Program-made: the position numbers and the translations under genes
From: Cryptomeria japonica
Taxonomy: Eukaryota > Streptophyta > Pinopsida > Cupressales > Cupressaceae
Assembly: GCF_030272615.1 (NCBI RefSeq)
Contig: NC_081409.1
Location: 653,390,468-653,454,467, forward strand
Direction: 5' to 3'
DNA length: 64,000 bases
Notes under the pieces: model-generated
The model's database searches: none
Seen by the model: only the letters and a program-made list of their open reading frames with translations
What the model was told of the DNA's origin: nothing
Part shown: positions 46,795 to 57,969 of the stretch, one piece after another
Layout: every line of letters begins with the position of its first letter
Position numbering within the stretch: position 1 is the stretch's first letter

Positions 46795-48193
46795 CACTCC
46801 CTGGTATGCTGATATTGCCAATTATTTAGCTGCTGCTAAAATGCCACTTCATTTCTCTCCTAAAGAAAGAAGGTTGTTAGTTGAGAAAAGCTTTAACTTC
46901 TCATGGATTGCTAATTATTTGTTTTATACTGGACCTGACCAAGTCATGAGAAGATGTGTAAGAGAGGATGAAACATATGATATCCTGCATGCATGTCATG
47001 ATGAGACGTGTGGAGGACATTTTGTTGCTAAAAGAACAACACTCAAAATACTAAATACAAGATATTATTGGCCCACATTATATAAGGATGCAACAATATA
47101 TACAAGATAATGTGACAGATGCTAGCGCATGGGGAGACCTACTAAATCTAATGAGATTCCATTGTATCCACAAATACTGGTTGCACTATTTGATAAATGG
47201 GGATTAGATTTTGTTGGCCCAATTGATCCCCCTTCTAATGGAAAATATTATATTTTAGTATGTACTGATTATGTAACCAAATGGGTGGAAGATCATGCCA
47301 TGACACATGCAAGAGATAATAAGGTGGGTGAGTTCCTTTATGAGGAGATATTTACAAGATATGGAGTACCATGGGAAATTGGATCAAACCAAGGCCCACA
47401 ATTTACTTCAACATTGATTGTAGCCCTGGTCAATGAATACAATATAAGGCACATAAAATCTACCCCATATCATCCACAAGCTAATGGATAAGTAGAGGTT
47501 ACAAATAGGGAGCTTGAGGCTATTCTTACCAAGACAATAGTTGTTCATAAAAAGGACTGGTCTCATAGACTTTCAGAAGAAATTTGGGCATACAAAACAA
47601 CTTGGAAGACATCGATTGGTTTTACACCTTTTGAGATGGTGTATGGAAAAGCAGCAATGATGCCTATTGAGTTTGAGCATAAAACTCTGAAGACAACTTT
47701 GCAATTAAATATGACACTTTCTGAAGCACAAAAAGAACGTATTCAACAATTGAATGCTTTGAAGGAATGGAGAAAAATGATTGTCCAATAGACAAAACTG
47801 ATACAAAATCAGAGATCAAAGCGGCATGATAAATACATCAAAGAGAAAAAGTTCAAAGCAGGCAACTGGGCACTATTGTATGAATCAAGATATAAAGATA
47901 CTATGGGAAAGCTGCAAACTAGATGGTTAGGTCCATATGAGATAGAGGAAGTTTTCAACAATGGAGCTATTCATTTGACCATAATTGACCCAGTTCAGTT
48001 CAAGCTTTTGGTAAATGGTCACAGATTGCATCTTTATCATAAGCCTGCCAGCAAAGAGTTCTTGCAACAATTTACTAAAAAGGATCAAACACAAGTTCCT
48101 GTAGCAACTGATCAAGTTCCTTCTGCAATTGAGAAAAGTATTGGAGGTAAGGTTCCTGCAGCCACTACAATGACCATGCTTGCCACTTCATAA
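46795..48193 (+). pseudogene. pol: Integrase of Gypsy-3
   Basis: Open segments 46841-47110, 47129-47491 and 47876-48193. The zinc domain is 'ILHACHDETCGGHF' with 'CDRC' after a stop near 47108. Catalytic motifs: Asp in 'WGLDFVGPI' is present; the second reads 'GSNQGPQFTS' with Asn for Asp; the Glu lies in 'VEVTN' after a stop. The C-terminus has the GPY/F module ('TRWLGPYEIEEVFNNGAI') and a Gln/Val/Pro-rich tail to 48193. No chromodomain is visible, which agrees with a non-chromovirus. Confidence 0.87.
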
Positions 48194-48452
48194 TTCTCCA
48201 CACGTCATTTCACAACAATATTTCCATGTCCTATGGAAATATTATTCTCCATAAATAATTTTTTCCATCCACTTCATCCCATCTCATTTGTCTATCTATC
48301 ACTTCATTTCATTTCACCATTCTTTTCGCACGATTGTAGGTATGTACATATTTTATTTTATTTTAACTAAGCATTTATGATTTCATTATGATTATTGTCT
48401 TTGCTAAATCTACCTACACTTCCCTAAATCCTTTGAGCCTATGTGGACACGT

Positions 48453-48475
48453 GCCAAAGTAAGTTGGGGGGGTGT
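48453..48475 (+). other. Internal PPT-like run between integrase and extra ORF of Gypsy-3
   Basis: 'aaagtaagttgggggggtg' (48456-48474) is very close to the terminal PPT 'aaagttggggggca' at 50955-50968 of the same element. Confidence 0.6.
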
Positions 48476-48697
48476 TTTATGGTCTAGTTTCCAAAATTAG
48501 TAATTACTCATCCTTTTCAGTACCTTGATTTGACTACTTTCCATCATTCCTTTAATCAGATATTTTTTGGCATAAGAAAGTAATGAATTCTACCGTAAAA
48601 TTTGGAAATGAGTAAGGAAGTTTCAATTCTCAGTTACTAGAGTATTTTGGTTCTTACTTTATTAGATGCAGAGTTTGCTACATTAACAGATTAAGAA

Positions 48698-50957
48698 ATG
48701 GGTGGAGATCCAATCCGCAATGAACCAATAATCCATGATGCGTTGCTACAGGATGCTCTTTGTGAGCATTATTTTTGACAGCATGGCTGGATTGTCTACT
48801 TTTTGAAGATAAGGGATTATAATGAAGAAATTGCCTATGATTTTATTCATTCATTCAATGAAGGTGAGGCTACTATTAAAGGATTAAGGGTCATTGCTAT
48901 AGAGCAGCGAATAGTTGAAGTTACAGGGTTTCTGTAGGAAGGAGAATTGTTTCCAGAATCAAAAGATGCTAGCTTCGCTAGAGCAAAATTTACACTCCCC
49001 ACAGACGGACCTCTAATAGTGGACAAGCAAGGAACTAGGAGGGTTTCCCTTTTAGTAGCGTGTCCCTAGGTAGCTTTATATGTAATGAATTATATTACTT
49101 GCGAAGGGAGGTATTCAAATTTACATTCACCCTATTTCAAATTGCTTAGTCATTTATAGCATAGCTGGAGAGTGAATGTTCCTAATTTTTTATATCACCT
49201 CATTTCCACAAGTGCCAAAGAAACACGGAAGAATGGAAATCATTCTATCAGCCATCATGGTTTGATTAAATTCTTGGTAGAACATTCTCTTAGGGATGTT
49301 TCACAGATGGAATGGGGGTATTTGAAGACATATTGTAGTTTAGGGTTGAAGATGCTCCTGTTGCAGATGAGTTAGCAGTTGAAAAGGAGGAAATGGGAGA
49401 ACCCTCTTCTCCCATAATTTCTGTAGAGAATGAATTGCTCATCGCTAAAGGAATTGTGACTATTATGGTGGAAGAGATGGTTGAGACAAACATGGAGCAA
49501 CCCTCTACTTCTTTTTAAAGAGAATTAGCATCTTCTAAAAGAAAAGGGAAGGAATTAGAAGGAATTAATGCAAAAGATGAACCTATGGTGTAGCTATAGG
49601 AAACTCAACTTTCCCCTACACCCAAGTGGCATAGACTGAAGAGAAATACTCTTGTAGCAAAGCCACAGGTAGAAACCATTCCTGTAGCCACTCCAAAGGT
49701 TTATGCTAGGAGTACTACCCAAAAATTTCATCTCGTAAGTGATGCAACAGAGGTTATTTTAGTAGAAGCATCAGAAGAAGAGAGCCCAATAGAGATTGAA
49801 ATTTAGAAGGAGGATGATGTTGATAGACTTTCAAGTCTGGCATATGTGGCAGGACAACTTGAGGAAACCGTTGAAGAAATTTCACATCCAAAGCTAATAG
49901 CTATTAGACCTCCATCATCTCTTAGTAGTTTATCTATTACATTAATATTTTATAGGCAGTGGGAGATAGAAAGGGCTAGATTATAGGGGATTATTGACAA
50001 ACAACAGAAGAAAATTGAAAAAAGGGACAATAAAATTGAAGAATTAGAAGCCAAAGTTGATACAGTCAGTAGTATGGTCCCGGAGTTAATGCAATGTAGG
50101 GCACCACCAAGAGTTTATGCTTTGCATTTGAAAGAGCGGTATTTAAATTTTAAATTTTAAATTAAACTGCATTGTTAGCTACCTTATCCCTTCTTTAGAA
50201 ACCCCTAAGGAATTTTATAATGCCTATCAAACTTCCCTAGCAGCTATGAAAAAATTATTGTGTGAGCTTTACTTGCACAACTATGTTGTAACTTATGATA
50301 GTGAGTGGAATCCCTTGTTATACATTGGGGATATCCACATAAAACCCTAAATGTTATGGATTCAGAATGAGATCAACATGGGAGCACAGGCCAGAATACA
50401 TAGGGACATTGAATTTGATTGTCCATTACAGCTGAGGAAAGAAGCAAAAGAGCTAAGAGTTCTCTATTATGAATGGGAGAAGCTATTGGTAAGGCAAGAT
50501 GTGAGGAATCAAGTGTTGCCAATGAGGGAAGAAATATTCCAAGCATATGAGCATTTAGTTCAAAATGAAAGTTCAGTTGCAATTGAAGGCCTAACTCAAC
50601 ACTAGAATAATTTTCTAGAAGAATTGAAACAAGGAGAACCTCATTCACTACCAAATTTTCATGTAGCTATGCAAAGAGCCCCTAAATATATCCAACTAGG
50701 CAGGATGAAAACCAATAACTGGTTACCTTTGATATTTCAGCCCCCTATACTTATGTGGCCATTGTTGGGATGTAAGGTTATAGATCACCCCTATGACACA
50801 ACTATAGAGGAGGCCATATGGTCTAGATTAGAAAAGATGAAGGGGTTATATTAGAATTTTCCTTCAGGAGGAACAGGTCAAGGAACCGTTGGTGACTTAA
50901 GAGTTAGTGCCAAAATCAAGAAATTTCCTCTTACTAGAGGATCAGCAAGACCTTAAA
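48698..50957 (+). pseudogene. Unrecognised long sense ORF of Gypsy-3, downstream of integrase
   Basis: From the ATG at 48698 ('MGGDPIRNEPIIHDALLQD') coding signal runs in one frame to about 49330, interrupted only by isolated TAG/TGA codons. It then shifts by two bases ('VEDAPVADELAVEKEEM') and continues to 50159, then shifts again through 50351-50605 and 50624-50854 to 'GSARP' near 50955. Read together it is about 750 codons. The first part is globular ('GLRVIAIEQRIVEVTGF', 'SWRVNVPNFLYHLIS'). The middle is acidic and Ser/Val-rich, ending in a coiled-coil-like stretch ('DKQQKKIEKRDNKIEELEAK'). The last part is a basic, aromatic domain ('LRKEAKELRVLYYEWEKLL'). No transmembrane segment or signal peptide is evident. 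I do not recognise the family; Athila elements carry an env-like ORF in this position, but likeness to it is not apparent. Confidence 0.65.
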
Positions 50958-50968
50958 GTTGGGGGGCA
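50955..50968 (+). other. Polypurine tract of Gypsy-3
   Basis: AAAGTTGGGGGGCA lies directly before the 3' LTR start TGATGAGTTG. Confidence 0.85.
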
Positions 50969-52231
50969 TGATGAGTTGAAACATTAGCATATTTTTATCC
51001 TCAAAACTCTTAAGTTTTATCATATTTTTATTTACATAATAGTAATGATGTATCAAAAGTTTACTATATCTATTTTAGATGTTAGCCTGAACCTATTAAA
51101 ACATGTTTTGTCTTTGCCAATTTATTCCTGCAGCCATGTTATTCATTCTTGTTGCCATGCAGATTGTTTAGGAAATATCATGTGTGAAATTAATAGATGT
51201 TTTGATTAATTAAAATAGATGTGTATGTTCTTTCTTTTTGAGATTGCAGGAATAAATTGATGTTGTTGGGAAGGCTCTCCTGTCGTGCTAATTGCAATAG
51301 GAGATATTCAAGGAGGAGACTGAAAGATCGAATCAGTAGAAATGCTAATGAGCGTAAGGAAAAATAGAGGAAAAGTAATTGTGCAATGTTTACTGATGTC
51401 TTACTCAAGTAGACATTAGTGTTGAAAATATGACCATGATGTGTTATTACTGTGGTTCAGTTTAGATCCACATTATTAGTGACTTAACTTTGGCTGTTTC
51501 CTTTCTTGATTAGTTATCTGCCTCTTCTTTTCGACGTGATCTGTGTAATAGGAAATAATTGTTTTCTTTTAAATAAAGGTCTTTATCTCTTTTTAGAGGT
51601 TAGATAGAAAGGAGAGAAAGTAGAGCAGAGGATTTTAGAAATAAATTTACAATTTTTTTGAGTTTCTTTTGATGTTGAATCATGTAATGACTTCCGAAGA
51701 ATAATGAATAAAAATATGTTATTATGAGCCCTTAAAGTTGTTTTTAGGAATCCTGGAATCACTCATCCAATGGGGCCGACTTGGTGAGTGTTTCTGTGCC
51801 TTTGTTAAAATTAGTTTTCTTCTTTAGCTGCAGTAGACATTCTTGCATTGACTATTCTTGTAGCCATTGGAAATGGATCCATTGACTGTTCCTACAGCCA
51901 AACCAAAATAGGGTAATTCCTGTTTAGCAGCATTGAACTTAGCCAATATTTCTTGAATGAATCTATGTTAATGCAGAAGTTTTCCTATAGCCTTTCAATA
52001 GTTTCAATTCTTGCTTATCTTTTCTGCATAGATGTTAGTTGCTATAGTAATGCAGGGTAGCTATTGCAGGAACTTAGTGCATATATAGTGCAAACCCATT
52101 TCAAGTATTACATCCCTGGGTTGACAATCAAATAAATACTAGCTATGGAAATAGAGACTTTACCAAGTGAATGTCCAAACTTTGGGTTGAGACTTCAACT
52201 AGGGTTATTATTCTTATTGTTGGGTTGAACA
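50969..52231 (+). repeat. 3' LTR of Gypsy-3
   Basis: TGATGAGTTGAAACATTAGC to GGTTGAACA, followed by ACCAT and the continuation of Gypsy-2. Identity to the 5' LTR is about 94-95% over the first quarter by eye. Confidence 0.92.
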
Positions 52232-52236
52232 ACCAT

Positions 52237-54467
52237 GATGCCTTTAAAATTCCTCTTCTGAATTACAACAAGGGATGAGCTTCAACATCAAATGATACTG
52301 GAGGAGCTTGTATAAATCACCTATACAATAACACCATCAATCACATATCGACCGATGACAACCAAGTAAATGTCATAAAAATCAAGGACAAGCACGAACA
52401 TGCATCGATCAATGTGACAACTAGAGCACAAAAATACGTCTTGAAAGGGAATACATCAACATCCACAACTATCTCCAAGACTCAATATAATTTGGTTGAT
52501 TAACTGTGGAGAACTCCCATGCAAATATCCATACTCGAGTTACTCAAACTCTCGCAAAAACATAAGGACATCTTAGAGAAAGCACTTGTCTAAACAAACA
52601 TTCCTAAAGATCTGGACATTGATAGATTCCAAGTCATGGTGGCTCATATGACAGGGCCTCATAACCTTACCTTTTTTGAACACTATTATGTCTCCTTGAA
52701 TCATCCACATAACACACCCCTCCATATCAAAGTCTTAGTCTATAAACATCGAGTTAAAAGAGTGTTAATAGATGGAGGAGCGAGTCTCAATATCTATACT
52801 TTAAAGCTTATTTGTGCATTGGGATTCTCTAAGTAGTCTATTGATCCAAGCAATAAAATAACCATCAAGGCCTATGATGATGAAGAAAGGTCATCCAAAG
52901 GAATAGTGATACTACCCATTTAGGTAGGACCAATATAAAAGGACACTATGTGCCAAGTCTTAGACATAGACTTAAGATACAATATTCTATTGGGTCGTCC
53001 TTGGATACATGAAATGCAAGTAGTGCCTTTGACATACCATCAGTGTATCAAGTTCCCGTACAATGGACAGGAAATTTCCATATCTACTGATAATAGCTCT
53101 TTTCAGCATTGCAATGCTATGGGGGCTGCTCAAGACACCTAGTTCCACACAACAGGGAGGCCCAAGCTTCCTTAGCATTTGATCATCATCAAGAAAAACT
53201 CAAGTCTTTATCCATAGACTTGAAACAAAAGATGAAAATCAAAGATCAAGGCATGCGGGAATACTCTTTTGAACCCATGTGTCTATCAAAATTGCCAACA
53301 TCACCAAAATATTATGGACAACCTTCTACATCAACACATCACACAACACATCCCATCACCAAGTTTGATGGTAAATTTATCCAATTTGGCATACTAGCCA
53401 ATAAATCAAAAGAGAAAGACATCCTTAGTTGTCTATACAATGATGAAGAAGAAGTCAGATCTGCTACCCTAGAGGTGGCCATACTGACACAACAATATGG
53501 AAAAGAATTCTAGATCATGCAATAGATGGAATACAACAGAAAAGGACATATAGGAAAGCATCACAAAGGTATTACATAACCTCTACAACCTCCTTCACAA
53601 TTTTCACGAGACAAAATAGTACTGTGATATGGACACAATATACCACCTAGGCAAAAATAAAATAAGTATCAGAAACCTTAGTGGGGAGAAAAGAAGAAAG
53701 ATAGTGGAAACTCATGGAAAGAGGCACTACACCAAGCAAAAGAAACAACAAGGAAAGAGAAAGAACACGAGGAAAAAGAGAAATGACAAGAGGAACTGGC
53801 CATTCAAAGGGAACAAGCCTCTTATAATAAAGTGCATCATGTGCAATAACCTGCTCAAACCAAAGTAAAGCCACCACGTGAAGAAATTCCTACTCCCCGA
53901 GGAGAAACAATGTATGAACAAATGCAAAGAGTACAAGCAGGCTCTGATTTTGAGTCAAAGATAGCTACAAAAATGGTATCAATTGTCAGAGATCTTTTCT
54001 CACCCTACAACATACCTGTTAGAAGCAGTGAGAGACTCTGGGATAGTACTTCTGAAACTAATTCTAATGAATATGAATGGGGTAGTTGTTCAGATGTTAT
54101 TGAAGATATCAAGGTAGGTACTACCCATTCACACACACCCCTTTCTTAGGAGGGACAGGGCACAAAATATTGACCACTTGAATTCAAACCATGACATATT
54201 TATGAGGCTAAGGAAAATGAACAACAGCAATGCGAACAAGTCTACATCGAAGACCTTGACAATATCATAAACCTAACCAGTATCCCAAACAACTATAATG
54301 ATGCCTATATCATGACACTTACCACAGTTGATCTCAACCCACCAAATGACTCCTTACCGCTCATATTTCCTGATCTCATAGACTTAGAAGAACCTAAACA
54401 CCATGATATACCAATTTTTGTTGATGATTAATTCATTGTCCAATATTTATGTATAGTCAACCTAGAA
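52237..54467 (+). pseudogene. pol: Gag end, protease and linker of Gypsy-2
   Basis: Coding resumes after Gypsy-3 with sequence like Gypsy-1 10980-11240 ('INHLYNNTINHIST'). The retropepsin motif 'RVLIDGGASLNIYT' (about 52756-52800) keeps its catalytic Asp, and 'YNILLGRPWIHEM' (52948-53142 segment) closes the domain. A linker rich in Lys/Asn and Ser follows (53109-53513, 53629-53868). Then come 'MYEQMQRVQAGSDFESKIAT' (53910-54149) and an acidic stretch near 54190-54430. The linker leads into RT. Stops and shifts are scattered, but this is the best-preserved protease among the three Gypsy elements. Confidence 0.78.
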
Positions 54468-55560
54468 ATGTGCTCTACCAGCGAACAAAATAATGATATC
54501 TACAATCAGGAGAATGCCAAGTCTCTTAGTCACAAAAATGAAAGAAACAAAGGATCTAATGCTGAAAACCAGTCAATGGCAGTATTAGATCACAAAAAAG
54601 TAAAAATAAAGGACACATCTACAAGTAAAAACCTTTTCGAGGTACCTAAAGATGGGATACTTGACACTCTTCCTAAACATTATCAAGAGAGGTCACCCAT
54701 ATTGATTAAGGCAACTCAATCAATAAACATCAGTATTGAAGCAACAGTCAAATCCATACACCTAGTCAAATCACTGATAGAAGAAGAGAAACCAAATTTT
54801 ATCAAATTCTTCAAGGAAAAGCAAATCAATTTTGCTTGGTCCTATGCTGATATGCTTGGAATAGATCCGAACCTGATCATGCATCATTTATCCATTGCTC
54901 TCAGACCTAAACCAGTCAAACATAAATTAAGAAAGATAAATCTGCATGTGGCATTGTTGGTCAAAGATGAACTAAATAAGTTATTAGACATCGGATTCAT
55001 TCGACCTATAGACTATGCTGAATGGATTTCAAACATTGTACTAGTTTCAAAGCCTGACGGAAGCATCAGAATATACACAGATTTTAGAGATGTCAACAAA
55101 GCATGTCCAAAGGATGACTTTCCTTTGCCAAGCATAGATATAATTGTGGATCTAACAGCAGGCCATGCAATGTTATCATTAATGGACGGTTTCTCTAGCT
55201 ATAATCAAATCAAGATTGCCCCAGAGGATCAAGATAAAACTGCATTCACCTATCCATGGGGAACATATTGTTGGAATGCCATGCCTTTTGGCTTGAAGAA
55301 TGATGGGGCAACTTATCAAAGAACCATGACGACAATCTTCCATGATATGATGCATACCTTCATAGAGGACTATGTGGATGATTTACTAGCTAAATCATTC
55401 ACCCAGGTAGAACATCTGGGCATATTAGATAAAATATTTTCTAAAGATTGGAATAGTTCAAGGTCAGACTAAACCCTAAGAAGTGTGTCTTCAGGGTCAC
55501 ATCAAGAAAACTATTAGGCTACATTGTGTTAGAAAAAGGCATTTAAGTAGATCCAATGAA
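54468..55560 (+). pseudogene. pol: Reverse transcriptase of Gypsy-2
   Basis: One open frame of 334 codons (54468-55472) carries 'NFAWSYADMLGIDPNLIMHH', 'GFIRPIDYAEWISNIVLVSK', 'RIYTDFRDVNKACPKDDFPL' and 'LSLMDGFSSYNQIKIAPEDQ'. It also has 'MPFGLKNDGATYQRTM' and the intact catalytic box 'DYVDDLLAKS'. Shortly after it a frameshift near 55440 moves the rest ('LNPKKCVFRVTSRKLLGYIV') to another frame. The motif set is typical of Tat elements. It is the only RT in the window with both catalytic motifs intact in one open stretch. Confidence 0.88.
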
Positions 55561-56165
55561 GGTATAGGCCATTATGGAGATGCCACCACCCAGGAACATT
55601 AGCCAACTCAGATCTCTACAAGGATGACTATAGTCTATCAGGAGATTCATAGCCCCACTAGTAGATAAATGTCTCCCTTTCAATCATCTACTCCACAAGA
55701 ACATACCTTTTAGATGGGAAGACAAGTGTGTGGAATCATTTCACCAACTCAAGCAATATCTAATGAATCCACCAGTTTTGGTACCACTAATAGTAGGAAA
55801 GTTGCTCATTCTCTACATATCAACAACTGAAGTATCATTGGGGGCATTTCTAGCACAAGAAGATCTGAAAGACAAGGAATGGATATGAGATAAATTATAT
55901 ATTCATTGAGAAGGCTTTCTTAGTTGTGGTATTCACCTCTCAAAAATTTTGTCACTATATGCTAGCTCACACAATCAAGCGAGTAGCAAAAAATGATCCT
56001 CTCAAGTATTTACTTAGCAAAGTAGCTCTTACAAGATGATTGGCTCAGTAGGTCATGATTCTTAGTGAGTTTGACATCCAATGCACAAAACGTTGGGCTA
56101 TCAAAGGACAAGTAATTGTAGATCAACTGGCTGAAGTACCGTTACCAGATCAACAACCACTGTAG
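55561..56165 (+). pseudogene. pol: Gypsy RNase H of Gypsy-2
   Basis: 'SQLRSLQG' and 'SIRRFIAPLVDKCLPFNHLL' are the connection, then 'FRWEDKCVESFHQLKQYL'. In place of the usual Asp-Ala-Ser motif this copy reads 'LYISTTEVSLGAFLAQ', lacking the first acidic residue as is common in Tat elements. The remainder ('VMILSEFDIQCTKRWAIKGQ', 'VIVDQLAEVPLP') is degraded by stops. Confidence 0.72.
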
Positions 56166-56700
56166 GTGGAGTTTATATACATGGATGTACTCACTATCAC
56201 ACCCAAAAAGTGGACCCTGTACTTTGATGGATCTTATACACAACTTAGATCGAGTGTCGGCATCTTGTTCGTCACTCTAGAAGGGAACATAATTCCACAA
56301 TCTTATAGACTAATGTTTCCATGCACCAACAACATCATTGAGTATGAAGCCCTGGTGATAGGAATCAAAATGGTTGTGGAATGGAGAATCACATAATTGA
56401 GAGTCTATGGGGATTCTCAATTAGTCATCAATCAAATCAATGATGAATATCAGACAAAGGATGATAAGCTAATGACCTATAAATGAATGGTGGATGATTT
56501 CAAATAGTACTTTATACACATCACCTTCAATAAAATACCAAGATTGGACAATAGAGCTGCTGATGCAAAGGTCACTATTGCTTCACTACTACAAATTCTA
56601 GAGAACAGAGTCATTATGAGTTCCTAGTAGAGAAATTATTTTCCCTAGCCTATGACAATCCTGCATCCCAAGTCATCTATGCCTTAACTAGTTCAGACTC
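56166..56700 (+). pseudogene. pol: Second, archaeal-type RNase H of Gypsy-2
   Basis: 'WTLYFDGSYTQLRSSVGI' (Asp in FDGS), 'TNNIIEYEALVIGI' (Glu in the EYEAL motif) and 'LRVYGDSQLVINQIN' (Asp in GDSQ) are the three active-site blocks of the RVT_3 / archaeal-like RNase H. It follows the normal RNase H and precedes integrase, an arrangement known in Tat-lineage elements. A TAA at about 56394 and later stops break it. Confidence 0.82.
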
Positions 56701-57969
56701 CCCTCTATACAGGAAAATTTATGATTATCTTAAGAAAAGTACCCTTCCACTCGATCTATCCCATAACCAAAAACGCAGCTTCATCTTGCAAGCCGCCTGT
56801 TATACCTTAACTGCTGACACCCTTTACCGTCGAGGTCTAGATGGTACTTTTCTTCATTGCCTTGATCATAACGAATATGACTTTGCCTTACATGATCTTC
56901 ACGAGGGTATCTATGGTATGCATTCAAGTGGTCCTACTCTCGCCAACAAATTTTTGAGAATGGGATATTACTGGCTGACAATGGAGAAAGAGTCTTATCA
57001 ATTTGCAAAGAAATGTCCTAAGTGCCAAATTCATGGCAATCTTATCTATGCACCAGCACATGAGCTGCATCCATTTACCACATCTTATCCTTTCTATCAA
57101 TGGGGACTCGATTTGGTAGGGAAAATCCATCCTTCTTCTTCAAATGGACATAAGTTCATTATCATTGTAGCAGAGTATTTCACAAACTAGATTAAAGCAG
57201 TCCCAGTGACCACTGTAACTAGAAAATAGATTGCCTCATCTATTCTCAATTATCTCATTTGCAGATATGGCATTCCAAGTTCCATAATCATGGACAATGG
57301 GAATCCTTTCAAAAATTAAGACGTATGGGAGCTATGTGAAAGATTCAAAATCCAACATCGCTTCGCTACACCTTACTACCCACAGGGGAATGGTCAAGCA
57401 GAAGCATTAAATAAAACAATCTTGAAAATCCTCAAGAAAATAGTAAATGATGCAGGTAAGGATTGGCATGTACAACTCAATCCGGCACTTTGGGCATATA
57501 GGACCAGTATCTGGACACCTATAGGAGCTATGCCATATTCATTGGTGTAGGGATCAGACACAATTTTTCCTCTTGAGGTAGAAATTCCATCTCTCAAAGT
57601 ATCTTTGAAGGGCCTCATACCAGATGAGGAACATTGAGTCAACATATTACATGAACTAGAGCTTCTGGATGAAAAATGACAACATGCCTATGACCATCTC
57701 AAGGCATACCGGCAGCGAATGTGCAAAAGTTACAATCATAAAGTTATCCTTAGGGCTTTCAAATTCGGTGATCTTGTACTAAAGGAAAATATGAGAAATC
57801 AACATGATTGAGAAAAGAAGGGGAAGTTTGAACCTAACTGGTTGGGTCCTTTTGTCATCCTATCAGCCTACAGATTAGGGGCATATCAATTAACAAACCC
57901 AGAAGGGGACATGCTTGATGAGCCAACTAACAACATCCATCTGATGAAATTCTACACTTCAGTCATCTA
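56701..57969 (+). pseudogene. pol: Integrase of Gypsy-2
   Basis: 56786-57190 holds the zinc domain ('LHDLHEGIYGMHSSGPTLAN', then 'CPKCQIHG') and the first catalytic Asp ('YQWGLDLVGKI'). After a TAG, 'SIIMDNGNPF' (second Asp) and 'YYPQGNGQAEALNKTI' (Glu) complete an intact triad, spaced as usual. The tail has 'YNHKVILRAFKFGDLVL', 'KFEPNWLGPFVIL' and 'TNNIHLMKFYT', the block also kept by the deleted Gypsy-1. About eight stops remain. Confidence 0.87.

Larger units (their letters stand above)
41206..52231 (+). mobile_element. Gypsy-3: complete decayed Athila-like Ty3/Gypsy element
   Basis: TG at 41206 and CA at 52231 are flanked by ACCAT at 41201-41205 and 52232-52236. LTRs are 1272 and 1263 bp, with about 14 differences in the first 255 aligned bases by hand count. 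It has a tRNA-Asp-type PBS, gag, 'DLG' protease, RT, RNase H, integrase, a further long sense ORF and PPT. The tRNA-Asp PBS and DLG protease point to the Athila/Tat branch, not chromoviruses. Only one RNase H is seen, unlike Gypsy-2. Confidence 0.92.

Noticed and set aside
51190-51408. 72-codon minus ORF
   Set aside because: Lies wholly inside the 3' LTR of Gypsy-3 and is not kept in the 5' LTR.
53647-53936. Hydrophobic minus-strand ORFs
   Set aside because: Antisense of the Lys-rich linker of Gypsy-2; Lys codons read in reverse give Phe/Leu.
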